A stretch of DNA of 64,000 nucleotides, from the NCBI RefSeq assembly GCF_018271995.1, contig NZ_JAGUCO010000001.1, positions 62,001 through 126,000 on the forward strand, read 5' to 3'. Positions 45,329 to 54,575 of this stretch are shown here, piece after piece. The notes beneath the pieces are model-generated. The model had not been told where the DNA came from and made no database searches. It saw only the letters and a program-made list of their open reading frames with translations. The first letter of the stretch is position 1; each line of letters begins with the position of its first letter. Source of the DNA: Carboxylicivirga linearis (GTDB taxonomy: Bacteria > Bacteroidota > Bacteroidia > Bacteroidales > Marinilabiliaceae). Made by a program: the position numbers and the translations under genes.

Positions 45329-47947
45329 ATGAGTTACGACGATACAAATAATACCGACCTGCCAGAAGATGTAAATCCGGAGGAGAATAAAACAGAAGCA
45401 AATGAATTTAAGAACGATCCTAAGTTAAGCCATTTGCCGGGCATGTACCGCGAATGGTTTTTGGATTATGCTTCTTATGTGATTCTCGAACGAGCCGTAC
45501 CACACATTAATGATGGTTTAAAGCCTGTGCAACGACGCATTCTTCATGCAATGCGACGCATGGATGATGGGCGATATAATAAAGTTGCCAACATTATTGG
45601 GTTCACCATGCAATTTCACCCTCACGGAGATGCCTCTATTGGCGATGCATTGGTTCAGCTGGGACAAAAGGATTTGTTAATTGATTGTCAGGGTAACTGG
45701 GGTAATGTGTATACCGGTGACAGAGCTGCAGCACCTCGTTACATTGAGGCTCGTTTGACCAAATTTGCACAAGAAGTAGTGTTTAACCCTAAAACCACGG
45801 AGTGGAAATTATCTTACGACGGTAGAAATAATGAACCGGTAACTCTACCTGTTAAATTCCCATTGTTACTGGCTCAAGGTGTGGAAGGTATTGCTGTTGG
45901 ATTAGCATCCAAACTATTGCCGCATAACTTTAACGAATTAATAGATGCTTCCATAGCTCATCTGCAGGAAAAACCATTTGAGCTGTATCCCGACTTCCCT
46001 ACCGGAGGAATGATGGATGCCTCAAGATACAATGATGGAATACGAGGTGGTGCCATCAAAATAAGAGCTAAAATTTCAAAGGTCGACAGTAAAACGTTGA
46101 TGATATCAGATATTCCTTTTGGTAGAAATACCACCAGTTTGATTGAATCAATATTAAAGGCCAATGAAAAGGGTAAAATAAAAATTAAAAAGATTGATGA
46201 TAATACGGCTGAAAATGTAGAAATTCTTATCTATTTGCCACCCGGATCATCACCTGATAAAACGATAGATGCCTTATATGCATTTACCGACTGTGAGCTT
46301 TCTATTTCTCCTAACTCATGTGTGATTAAAGAGAATAAGCCTCACTTTATAGGTGTTTCTCAGATTCTTCGCGAAAACACTGAAAATACAAAATACCTTT
46401 TAACCCGTGAACTGGAAATAAGACGTGGTGAGTTGGAAGATGCATGGCACATGTCATCTTTGGAGCGTATTTTTATCGAAAATAAGATCTATCAGCGAAT
46501 AGAAGATTGTGAGACATGGGAAGCCATCATCCAAACTATCGATCATGGGTTGGAGCCATTTAAACCTGCCCTACGACGCGAAGTTACTCGTGATGATATA
46601 ACCAAACTGACCGAAATCAGAATCAAGCGTATTTCTAAGTTTGATGCTAAAAAGGCAGATGAGTATATCGCATCATTGGAGGAAGAGATGGAACAGATTG
46701 ATTATAATCTGGCCAACATTATTATCTACAGTATCGATTATTATAAACGAATTAAAAAGCTGTTTGGTAAGAATTTTCCACGTAAAACCGAAATCAGAAG
46801 TTTTGAAAGTATTGAGGCTTCGAAAGTGGTTGTGAAGAATGAGAAGTTATATATTAATCGTGAAGATGGATTCATTGGAACTTCTTTAAGAAAAGATGAG
46901 TTTGTTTGCGATTGTTCAGATATTGATGATGTAATTATTTTTTACAAAGACGGTAAATATATGGTTACCAAAGTGTCTGATAAGGCATTTGTTGGAAAAA
47001 ATATTATCCATATAGCAGTATTTAAAAAGAATGACAAACGAACCATTTACAATACGGTATATCGCGATGGAAAAGGTGGATTAGTTTACATGAAACGATT
47101 TGCCGTAACTGGTATTACGCGAGATAAAGAGTATGATGTAACGCAAGGCAAACCGGGTTCTTCAATAATGTATTTTAGTGCTAATCCTAATGGAGAATCT
47201 GAAATACTTAAGGTTGTTCTGCGCCCCAAAGCAAGAATCCGAAACCTAATCTTTGATCTTGATATGGGTGAACTAGCCATTAAAGGACGTGGTGCCAGAG
47301 GTAATATTGTTACGAAATACGAAGTGCAGAAGGTAGCATTGAAGAAAAAAGGGGAATCAACGCTTGGTGGAAGAAAAATATGGTTTGAGGAAGAAACATT
47401 ACGCTTAAATGCCGACGGAAGAGGTCTGTTCTTAGGTGAATTTCATGCAGGCGATTTGATTCTTGTGGTGACTAAAGACGGTAAATACTTCCATACAGGT
47501 TACGATTTAAGTAATCATTATGAGGATAATATTCTTAAGATTGAGAAATTTGATTCAAATATGGTTTGGTCTGCTGTTTATTACGATGCTGATCAGGATT
47601 ACTACTATATAAAACGTTTTCAGTTAGATGCATCCAATAAGCCACAGTCCTTTATTGGAGATAATCCAAAATCGCGACTAGTAAAAATGATGCACGTTGA
47701 TTATCCTCGATTGGAAGTGAAATTCGGTGGAGATGATAAGCTTCGTGAGAAACTAATTGTGGAAGTAGCTGAATTTATTGGTGTTAAAAGCGTTAAAGCA
47801 AAAGGTAAGCGATTAACAACTTATCAGGTTTCAAAGATTCATGAACTAGAGCCTCTGGTAAGGGAAGAAGAAAAACCTGAAGTAAATGAAGATATAGATC
47901 ACGATCAGGAAGGTGAAGATGATAAGGACCAAATGTCATTGTTTTAA
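45329..47947 (+). CDS. parC: DNA topoisomerase IV subunit A
   Basis: DNA-cleaving subunit of topoisomerase IV. 872 residues with an acidic N-terminus (1-30), winged-helix region HPHGDASIGDALV (residues 98-110, the quinolone-resistance region, with Ser at 103), and the catalytic Tyr138 in RAAAPRYIEARL. Tower and coiled-coil regions follow, then a C-terminal beta-pinwheel (RGARGNIVTKYEV), finishing in an acidic tail. aroK begins 2 bp downstream. Confidence 0.94.
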   Translation: MSYDDTNNTDLPEDVNPEENKTEANEFKNDPKLSHLPGMYREWFLDYASYVILERAVPHINDGLKPVQRRILHAMRRMDDGRYNKVANIIGFTMQFHPHGDASIGDALVQLGQKDLLIDCQGNWGNVYTGDRAAAPRYIEARLTKFAQEVVFNPKTTEWKLSYDGRNNEPVTLPVKFPLLLAQGVEGIAVGLASKLLPHNFNELIDASIAHLQEKPFELYPDFPTGGMMDASRYNDGIRGGAIKIRAKISKVDSKTLMISDIPFGRNTTSLIESILKANEKGKIKIKKIDDNTAENVEILIYLPPGSSPDKTIDALYAFTDCELSISPNSCVIKENKPHFIGVSQILRENTENTKYLLTRELEIRRGELEDAWHMSSLERIFIENKIYQRIEDCETWEAIIQTIDHGLEPFKPALRREVTRDDITKLTEIRIKRISKFDAKKADEYIASLEEEMEQIDYNLANIIIYSIDYYKRIKKLFGKNFPRKTEIRSFESIEASKVVVKNEKLYINREDGFIGTSLRKDEFVCDCSDIDDVIIFYKDGKYMVTKVSDKAFVGKNIIHIAVFKKNDKRTIYNTVYRDGKGGLVYMKRFAVTGITRDKEYDVTQGKPGSSIMYFSANPNGESEILKVVLRPKARIRNLIFDLDMGELAIKGRGARGNIVTKYEVQKVALKKKGESTLGGRKIWFEEETLRLNADGRGLFLGEFHAGDLILVVTKDGKYFHTGYDLSNHYEDNILKIEKFDSNMVWSAVYYDADQDYYYIKRFQLDASNKPQSFIGDNPKSRLVKMMHVDYPRLEVKFGGDDKLREKLIVEVAEFIGVKSVKAKGKRLTTYQVSKIHELEPLVREEEKPEVNEDIDHDQEGEDDKDQMSLF

Positions 47948-47949
47948 AA

Positions 47950-48477
47950 ATGGATATTAAGCGCGTATTTCTGGTAGGTTTTATGGGGAGTGGAAAGTCC
48001 ACTCTCGGAAGGCGCTTGAAACATGAGATGGGTTGGAATTTCCTTGATCTGGATGATGTGTTTGAAGATAAGTTTCAAACTAGTATAAAGCAGTATTTTG
48101 CCGATTATGGTGAAGAATCTTTTCGTCAGGCAGAGAAAGAATGTTTGGAAGATGTTATTCATCAGGAGAACCTTATAATAGCAACCGGAGGAGGAACACC
48201 ATGCTTTTTTGATAACATGGATGTGATGAATGAAAATGGACTTACTATTTACCTGAAACTATCTATTGAAACCTTGATTAGCAGATTGAATTCAGGAAAG
48301 AATGTGAGACCATTGGTAGCTAATAAATCCGGTGATGAACTCTATCAGTTTATCAAAGAAAAACTGGAGGAGCGAGAATTCTTTTATAACCAAAGTAAGG
48401 TAATTGCTGATGCTGAGGTTCTAGGAGTTGAAGCCTTTGTAAACATTATTAAAGCATCCGGAGACCTATCGGTTTAA
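47950..48477 (+). CDS. aroK: Shikimate kinase
   Basis: Phosphorylates shikimate in aromatic amino acid and chorismate synthesis. The 175-residue P-loop kinase has Walker A LVGFMGSGKSTLGRRL, DLDDVFE (shikimate Asp), the FRQAEKE helix with Arg, ATGGGTPCF, and GKNVRPLV in the LID. Third gene after parE-parC, 2 bp behind parC, hence probably co-transcribed despite an unrelated function. Confidence 0.94.
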   Translation: MDIKRVFLVGFMGSGKSTLGRRLKHEMGWNFLDLDDVFEDKFQTSIKQYFADYGEESFRQAEKECLEDVIHQENLIIATGGGTPCFFDNMDVMNENGLTIYLKLSIETLISRLNSGKNVRPLVANKSGDELYQFIKEKLEEREFFYNQSKVIADAEVLGVEAFVNIIKASGDLSV

Positions 48478-48550
48478 TAGCCTTTACTTACTCAATTGTT
48501 GTCCATTCAAAATTTGCGTTCGTGTCATTTTTGTATGATATTAGCTTACT

Positions 48551-48976
48551 ATGTATAGATCGGTACAAATAGGTTGGACAATTATTTTTATCCTATTAAC
48601 ATTAATGACTATTCTGGGTTTTACTATTCCACAGAACAGTCTTTGGTTGGTTGGTGCCATCAGTGTTATTATACTTCTACTTTTTTTTAGACTAACCATA
48701 ACTATTGATAATAATTGGGTAAAATTTTCAATGGGAATAGGCTTAATCAATGGCAAATTTCCAATCAAAGATATCTTGGATTGTAAAGCTGTTGACTACA
48801 TTCCATTAGGTTGGGGAATTCGATTTAGACCCGGTAAAATAATATACAATGTATCCGGAAACAAAGCAGTGGAACTAACTGTAAGGGGTAAGAATATGAA
48901 AGTTTGGATTGGTACTGCTGATCCCGAAACATTGGTTAGAATCATTCGTGAGATTAAACGGAAGCAAGCTTCATAA
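48551..48976 (+). CDS. Small membrane protein with PH-like C-terminal domain
   Basis: A 141-residue protein: two membrane helices (about 6-26 and 30-48) and a soluble beta-rich C-terminal part (ITIDNNWVKFSMGIGLINGKFPIKDI to VRIIREIKRK) that looks like a small bacterial PH-type domain. No catalytic motif. It lies 73 bp behind aroK with no clear own promoter. Function unknown. Confidence 0.75.
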   Translation: MYRSVQIGWTIIFILLTLMTILGFTIPQNSLWLVGAISVIILLLFFRLTITIDNNWVKFSMGIGLINGKFPIKDILDCKAVDYIPLGWGIRFRPGKIIYNVSGNKAVELTVRGKNMKVWIGTADPETLVRIIREIKRKQAS

Positions 48977-49053
48977 TGTCTATCATCCCTTTTTTATTAC
49001 CTGTATTTACAATCTTTTTTTAGGTTTTACAGAATTGCTACAGAATTCAATTT

Positions 49054-49061
49054 TATTTTTG
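49054..49061 (+). promoter_or_regulatory. -7 box (TATTTTTG) of the heme operon
   Basis: Exact TAnnTTTG match 51 bp before the hemA ATG at 49113; TTG at 49035 is 16 bp upstream, slightly short for a -33 box. Confidence 0.45.
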
Positions 49062-49112
49062 AATATAGGTAACTCTTAAGTTTGTGAACAACGCCAAAAT
49101 TTGAAAAGTTAT

Positions 49113-50378
49113 ATGGTTGGTTTAATTGGAATTAGTCACCAAACAGCTCGACTTGAAATACGTGAACAACTGGTTATTTCTAAAGATGAAATTGCTGGTT
49201 TATACGAATACCTTAATCGCGAATGTGATGTAAATGGTATTATGGCTTTAAGTACTTGTAACAGAACTGAATTATATTTCGAGTCAGATAGTTCGCAAAT
49301 CACCAACCCTCAGGAGTTTCTTGCAAATGTAATTAAGTCATATCTCAATTACTTCAAAAAATCAGAAGCTTTAAAGCAATATTTGTACACTCACATGGGC
49401 TTGGATGCAGCTCGTCACTTATTCAGGGTTACTACTGGTTTAGATTCATTAATTTTAGGTGAATATCAAATTGTATCTCAAATAAAAGAAGCTTTTTCAT
49501 GGGTTGATAATACAGCTATGGTTGGACCAGAAATAACACGAATGGTTCATAAAGCATTTGAAGCAGGAAAAGAAGTCCGCACCCGCACTTCCATCAATAA
49601 AGGGGCTGTTTCTGTTAGTTCGGCTGCAGTTGAATTAATGGGTAAGAAATTAGGGTGTCATTCAAGAATTAAATCCCTTACAGTAGGATCTGGTGAAACA
49701 GGTACTATTGTAGCCATCAACCTTTCAAAAAAAGGATGCGTTAATAACCTGGTATCAAACCGTACTTTCGATAAAGCAATACAATTAGCAGACAGAGTAA
49801 ACGGAAAAGCAATTGCGTTTGAACAATTTATTGATGAGCTTAAAAATGTTGATATTGTTACGTTTACCACTGGTTCTCCAAGAGCTTTATTAACCAAGGA
49901 TATTGCTGAAAAAGTAATGAAAGAACGTAATGGTGAACCATTGATGGTTATGGACTTATGTAATCCAAGAAATGTGGAGTCATCAGTAGCCGGAGTTGAA
50001 GGTGTTACATTGTTCGATCTTGATCAGATGGAGGAAGTCGTAAAAGCTAACTTTGAAAAAAGAAAAGGTAAACTAGCGCAGGCGGAAGCTATTATTGAAG
50101 AGGTATTAGAAGAATTTGAAAGTTGGTTGAACATGCGCATGATGAGTGCAGCTATAAGTTCAATCACTTCAACTTTTAAAAATATACATGCTGTTGAAGC
50201 AAAAAATTATAAAAAGGTAAAGGATGAAGAGGGTGCTAAAAAGATTACTGAATACGGTGATCATTTAAGTGCTAAATTTACCCGAATGATTATTAAGCAA
50301 ATTAAAGATGTGACCAATGAAGGTCGTGACCCCGAAAAGGTCAAACTTATCGAAGAATTTTTTAATTTCAGCTCTTAA
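49113..50378 (+). CDS. hemA: Glutamyl-tRNA reductase
   Basis: First committed step of C5 heme synthesis: reduces glutamyl-tRNA to glutamate-1-semialdehyde with NADPH. From ATG 49113 (421 residues) it starts MVGLIGISHQTARLEIRE; a TTG at 49101 is possible but less likely. Catalytic Cys49 lies in STCNRTE, substrate region GEYQIVSQIKEA, and the NADPH domain has GSGETGTIVAINL; the C-terminal dimerisation helices end EEFFNFSS. First gene of the heme operon; an intrinsic terminator follows immediately, so it can be expressed separately from hemC. Confidence 0.95.
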   Translation: MVGLIGISHQTARLEIREQLVISKDEIAGLYEYLNRECDVNGIMALSTCNRTELYFESDSSQITNPQEFLANVIKSYLNYFKKSEALKQYLYTHMGLDAARHLFRVTTGLDSLILGEYQIVSQIKEAFSWVDNTAMVGPEITRMVHKAFEAGKEVRTRTSINKGAVSVSSAAVELMGKKLGCHSRIKSLTVGSGETGTIVAINLSKKGCVNNLVSNRTFDKAIQLADRVNGKAIAFEQFIDELKNVDIVTFTTGSPRALLTKDIAEKVMKERNGEPLMVMDLCNPRNVESSVAGVEGVTLFDLDQMEEVVKANFEKRKGKLAQAEAIIEEVLEEFESWLNMRMMSAAISSITSTFKNIHAVEAKNYKKVKDEEGAKKITEYGDHLSAKFTRMIIKQIKDVTNEGRDPEKVKLIEEFFNFSS

Positions 50379-50385
50379 ATACGAT

Positions 50386-50415
50386 AACGGATGGGTCTAC
50401 ACCCATCCGTTTTTG
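50386..50415 (+). terminator. Intrinsic terminator between hemA and hemC
   Basis: Perfect 11-bp stem AACGGATGGGT (50386-50396) with ACCCATCCGTT (50401-50411), 4-nt loop CTAC, then TTT. It lies 8 bp after the hemA stop, and an alternative hemC start at 50391 would fall inside it. Confidence 0.85.
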
Positions 50416-50426
50416 AAATCTCACTT

Positions 50427-51356
50427 ATGACAACAGCAACCATTCGCATAGGAACACGAGGCAGTAAACTGGCCTTGTATCAGGCCAATCTGGTAAAATC
50501 AAAGCTGGAAGAAGCTTATCCCGAACAATCTTTCGAAATTGTTATCATCTCAACCAAGGGAGATAAAATATTGGATGTTGCACTTTCAAAAATTGGTGAT
50601 AAAGGACTTTTTACCAAAGAGCTGGAACACGCGCTTTTTGGCAATGAAGTTGATATGTGTGTGCATAGTCTGAAGGATTTACCAACCGTATTTCCTGAAG
50701 GGGCTCAATTAGGCGCCATTCTTGAGCGGGCCGAATTTAAAGATGCGTGGGTTAGTAAAGATGGTTTGTCATTAGAAGAGATGAACGAAACGCATAAAGT
50801 GGCAACTTCAAGCCTTCGTCGTATTGCACAGGTAAAGCGTATTAATCCTAAAGTAGAAGTAGTTGATATCAGAGGAAATGTTGATACACGATTAAGAAAA
50901 ATGAGGGATGGTCATTGCGATGCCATGGTGATGGCTGGTGCAGGATTGATTCGCTTAGGATACAACTCAGAAATTACCCAGCTTTTTGAGCCAGAATATT
51001 TAATACCAGCTTGTGGTCAAGGGGCTATTGCCATAGAAACACGAGAGAATGATAATAGAATTCAACAATTTATAAACGTTCTACATTGTAATCAAACCTA
51101 CCATAAAATAACGGCTGAAAGAAGTTTCTTAAATGAATTGGAGGGAGGTTGCCAGATACCTATTGGTGCCTATGCCACAATTGAAGGCGATGAGCTTACC
51201 TTAACAGGCTTGGTAGCATTACCCGATGGAACGAAAGAACTAAGAGCAACAGAAAGTGGAAAATCTGTTGATGCAGAAAAAATTGGTCGTAAATTAGGAC
51301 AAAAAATCATTACTTTAGGGGCACATGATATTTTAACCCAAGTAAGAAATATTTAA
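50427..51356 (+). CDS. hemC: Hydroxymethylbilane synthase
   Basis: Polymerises four porphobilinogens to hydroxymethylbilane. From ATG 50427 (309 residues) it contains IRIGTRGSKLALYQA, the LKDLPT segment, SSLRRIAQ and NVDTRLRKM. The dipyrromethane-cofactor Cys is in LEGGCQIPIGAY (about residue 242). An in-frame ATG at 50391 lies in the terminator hairpin and adds 12 atypical residues. hemD follows after 10 bp. Confidence 0.95.
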   Translation: MTTATIRIGTRGSKLALYQANLVKSKLEEAYPEQSFEIVIISTKGDKILDVALSKIGDKGLFTKELEHALFGNEVDMCVHSLKDLPTVFPEGAQLGAILERAEFKDAWVSKDGLSLEEMNETHKVATSSLRRIAQVKRINPKVEVVDIRGNVDTRLRKMRDGHCDAMVMAGAGLIRLGYNSEITQLFEPEYLIPACGQGAIAIETRENDNRIQQFINVLHCNQTYHKITAERSFLNELEGGCQIPIGAYATIEGDELTLTGLVALPDGTKELRATESGKSVDAEKIGRKLGQKIITLGAHDILTQVRNI

Positions 51357-51366
51357 ATCAGCATTT

Positions 51367-52119
51367 ATGGATCCTTATTCGCGCGAAACGGCCGTAATCT
51401 TAACTCATCCAATAGGGGAGGATGATTTATTGTATAACGGATTACAAGGGGAGGGCATTGATGTTATCCGCGATCCAATGATTAATACAGAACAGATCAA
51501 CCTAAGCAAGGAGGAGCTGGAAGTAGTTTTTAATAGTCGCCGCATCATTTTTACCAGTAAAAGAGGAGTCGAGTATTTTCTAAATCAGGTTAAACCAGCA
51601 GATATTCTGGATAAGAATTTTATTTGTATTGGTAAAAAAACAGCCCAGATACTGGAAAAAACTGGTATTAAAGCCTGGTGGGTTTCCAATGGCAGAACTG
51701 CTTCTGATTTAGTGGAAGAATTGCACGAAGTACATATTCCAAAGAACGAGAAATGGGTAGGTTTGTTAGGCGAACTGGCTGAAAATACCCTGGAAAGTGG
51801 CTTGCAGGATATTTGTGAATACAAGCGCTTTAATATCTACAAAACCATAACAGCTGAAAAGCGCCATGAAAAAACAGAAGCTTTATTAAAGGCAAAACGA
51901 CCCATGTTGGTTGTTTGTACAAGTCCTTCATGTTTTAATGGTTTTATGGATATATATGGTGATTTAATTCACGAAGAAGTAGGTTTTGCATCCATAGGAC
52001 CAACCACAACCAAAAGTATGAAAAAACTTGAAATCACTCCTGTGGTTATCGCTCGTCTTTCTACCTACGAGGGGCTTTGGCAGGAGATGAAATTACAATT
52101 AAAACCCGATTATCAATAA
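51367..52119 (+). CDS. hemD: Uroporphyrinogen-III synthase
   Basis: Cyclises hydroxymethylbilane with inversion of ring D. HemD proteins are poorly conserved; here the 250-residue protein shows the two-lobe pattern, IIFTSKRGVEYFLNQ in the first lobe and MLVVCTSPSCFNGFMDIYG then FASIGPTTTKSMKKL in the second. Position between hemC and hemB supports the call. The second lobe also has Cys residues around TSPSC. Confidence 0.93.
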   Translation: MDPYSRETAVILTHPIGEDDLLYNGLQGEGIDVIRDPMINTEQINLSKEELEVVFNSRRIIFTSKRGVEYFLNQVKPADILDKNFICIGKKTAQILEKTGIKAWWVSNGRTASDLVEELHEVHIPKNEKWVGLLGELAENTLESGLQDICEYKRFNIYKTITAEKRHEKTEALLKAKRPMLVVCTSPSCFNGFMDIYGDLIHEEVGFASIGPTTTKSMKKLEITPVVIARLSTYEGLWQEMKLQLKPDYQ

Positions 52120-52137
52120 TATAAAACATATAATTAT

Positions 52138-53115
52138 ATGGCTTTCCCGGAAACCCGTTTAAGACGATTAAGATATAACAAAGTATTGCGAAATATGGTA
52201 ACCGAAACTCATTTAAGAGTAGAAGATTTGGTATATCCATTGTTTGTTTGTCCAGGAAAAGGGGTGAAAAATCCTATTAGTTCTATGCCTGGTAACTATC
52301 AGATGTCGGTTGATATGTTGGTTGAAGAATGTAAACTAGCTGTTTCAAAAGGTGTAAAAAGTATTCTGTTATTCGGAATTCCGGAACATAAAGACGAACA
52401 TGGTCATGTTGCCTGTCAGGCAGATGGTATTGTTCAACAAGCCATTCGTGCCATCAAAGCTGAGATTGATGATATTTTGATTGTTGCTGATGTTTGTAAT
52501 TGTGAGTACACCACTCATGGACATTGCGGAACCATTATTGACGGAGATGTGGATAATGACTCAACTTTGCAGACTTTAGCTGATCAGTCTGTTTCTCTGG
52601 CACAGGCTGGTGCCGATGTTATTGCACCAAGTGATATGATGGATGGACGTATTGGTAGAATTAGAAAGGCGTTGGATGATAATGGATTTGAAAAAACTCC
52701 TATTATGTCCTATGCTGCTAAATATGCTTCTGGATTCTATGGGCCATTCCGTGAGGCTGCGGAGAGTGCACCTCAGTTTGGTGACAGAAGTACCTACCAG
52801 ATGAATCCTGCCAATAGTGATGAAGCTATGCGCGAGGTAGCTGAAGATATCAACGAAGGTGCAGATATTGTGATGGTTAAACCAGCTTTGAGTTATCTGG
52901 ATATCATTTATCGTGTTAAAAATGAATTTGAAATGCCAACAGCTGCTTATAATGTAAGTGGTGAATTTAGTATGGTAAAAGCTGCCGGTAGTAAAGACTG
53001 GATTGATGAAAACCGTGTGATGATGGAAGTATTACTGTCAATTAAACGAGCTGGTGCTGACATCATAATTACCTATCATGCATTGGATGCAGCTGATATC
53101 CTTAATAGCTATTAG
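52138..53115 (+). CDS. hemB: Delta-aminolevulinic acid dehydratase (porphobilinogen synthase)
   Basis: Condenses two aminolevulinates to porphobilinogen. 325 residues: the metal-site region VADVCNCEYTTHGHCG contains three Cys, the zinc-type arrangement. The Schiff-base lysines are in MSYAAKYASGFYGPF and MVKPALSYLD. The start MAFPETRLRRLRYN is family-typical. Starts 18 bp after hemD. Confidence 0.96.
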   Translation: MAFPETRLRRLRYNKVLRNMVTETHLRVEDLVYPLFVCPGKGVKNPISSMPGNYQMSVDMLVEECKLAVSKGVKSILLFGIPEHKDEHGHVACQADGIVQQAIRAIKAEIDDILIVADVCNCEYTTHGHCGTIIDGDVDNDSTLQTLADQSVSLAQAGADVIAPSDMMDGRIGRIRKALDDNGFEKTPIMSYAAKYASGFYGPFREAAESAPQFGDRSTYQMNPANSDEAMREVAEDINEGADIVMVKPALSYLDIIYRVKNEFEMPTAAYNVSGEFSMVKAAGSKDWIDENRVMMEVLLSIKRAGADIIITYHALDAADILNSY

Positions 53116-53199
53116 CTGTCAGTAATTTGCTGCTAGCTTATGTTTCAACAAACTACAAGTTATCATTTTGAAACTTGTGTTTTTATTCTTGATACTAAT

Positions 53200-54492
53200 A
53201 TGAATAACAATAATAGCAAACAAGCCTTTCAGGAAGCTCAAAAAGCAATTCCCGGAGGTGTTAATTCTCCGGTTCGTGCCTTCAAAAGTGTTGGTATCGA
53301 TCCTATTTTTATAAAAAAAGCCAAAGGAACTACGGTTTGGGACATAGATGATAATGAATATACCGACTTTGTTGCGTCATGGGGTCCGTTGATTTTAGGT
53401 CATGCTCATGATGATGTGGTAAAAGCAGTAACCGATGCAGCGTCTTTAGGAACCAGTTACGGTGCACCAACCCTTATTGAAACCGAGATGGCAGAGCAGA
53501 TCGTTAAGATGATGCCATCAATTGAGAAGGTTCGTATGGTAAATTCGGGTACCGAGGCCACCATGAGCGCCATCCGCTTGGCTCGTGGGTATACAAATCG
53601 TGAGTTGATTATTAAGTTTGCTGGTTGTTATCATGGTCATGGCGATAGCTTTTTGATTAAAGCAGGATCTGGAGCCATTACACTTGGATTGCCTGATAGT
53701 CCGGGAGTGACCAAAAGTACAGCTAAGGATACGCTAACAGCTGATTATAACAATCTGGACTCGGTTCAGGAGTTGTTCGATCAGCATAAAGATGAAATTG
53801 CGGCTGTTATTGTTGAGCCTGTGGCTGGTAATATGGGTGTTGTACCACCTGCAGATGGATTCCTAGAAGGGCTGCGTAAAATGACAAAAGATAATGGGGC
53901 TCTTTTAATCTTTGATGAGGTAATTACCGGGTTTCGCCTTGCAAAAGGAGGTGCTCAGGAATATTATAACGTAATGCCTGACTTAACAACACTTGGTAAG
54001 ATTATTGGAGGAGGTCTGCCTGTTGGAGCATACGGAGGAAGTGCAGAAATAATGGACATGCTGGCTCCTATCGGACCGGTTTATCAAGCCGGAACTTTAT
54101 CTGGTAACCCTTTAGCGATGGCTGCCGGATTAACAGCTTTGAAAAAGCTGGATGAAACACCTAATGCTTACGAAGAGCTGGAGAAAAAAGCACAGTTTGT
54201 TGAAGAAGGTTTAAAATTGAACGCTCAGGAATTAGGTTTGAATGTTGTTTTGAATCGTGTAGGTTCTATGATGACAGCTTTCTTCACTGATTCAGAACAA
54301 GTAGCATCATTTGACGAGGCAATGAGTTCTGATACATCTAAATATGCAGACTATTTTAAAGGGATGGTTGAGAATGGTTTATATATTGCACCTTCGCAGT
54401 TTGAGTGCCTGTTTATTTCAATGGCTCACACCGAAAAGGATTTGGAGAAGTTAATTAAAGGGAACCGTAAAGCGTTGGAAGCGATAAAATAG
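53200..54492 (+). CDS. hemL: Glutamate-1-semialdehyde 2,1-aminomutase
   Basis: PLP enzyme converting glutamate-1-semialdehyde to aminolevulinate. From ATG 53200 (430 residues) the sequence begins [20 protein letters not shown], normal for HemL. The PLP lysine is in [18 protein letters not shown], and the [17 protein letters not shown] motif is present. An ATG at 53140 would add 20 residues translated from spacer. An 84-bp spacer separates it from hemB, with a weak hairpin (ACAAGTT/AACTTGT). Confidence 0.95.
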   Translation: MNNNNSKQAFQEAQKAIPGGVNSPVRAFKSVGIDPIFIKKAKGTTVWDIDDNEYTDFVASWGPLILGHAHDDVVKAVTDAASLGTSYGAPTLIETEMAEQIVKMMPSIEKVRMVNSGTEATMSAIRLARGYTNRELIIKFAGCYHGHGDSFLIKAGSGAITLGLPDSPGVTKSTAKDTLTADYNNLDSVQELFDQHKDEIAAVIVEPVAGNMGVVPPADGFLEGLRKMTKDNGALLIFDEVITGFRLAKGGAQEYYNVMPDLTTLGKIIGGGLPVGAYGGSAEIMDMLAPIGPVYQAGTLSGNPLAMAAGLTALKKLDETPNAYEELEKKAQFVEEGLKLNAQELGLNVVLNRVGSMMTAFFTDSEQVASFDEAMSSDTSKYADYFKGMVENGLYIAPSQFECLFISMAHTEKDLEKLIKGNRKALEAIK

Positions 54493-54568
54493 TATCAAGA
54501 CAGAAGATTCAAGACCAAAGTTCATGCTTGGTTAAGAATCTTGATACTTGATACTTAAATCTTGATAC
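54491..54568. repeat. Palindromic repeat cluster between hemL and hemE
   Basis: AGTATCAAGA plus TTC in the left arm mirrors GAATCTTGATACT in the right arm, a 13-bp palindrome with a 7-nt insertion. Two more direct copies of TTGATAC follow (54548-54554 and 54562-54568). The array starts at the hemL stop codon and ends 7 bp before the hemE ATG. It resembles degenerate intergenic repeats seen in Bacteroidota genomes. Confidence 0.7.
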
Positions 54569-54575
54569 TAAACAA

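Noticed and set aside
53116-53199. Terminator between hemB and hemL
   Set aside because: ACAAGTT/AACTTGT gives only a 7-bp AT-rich stem with a broken T-run; too weak to call.
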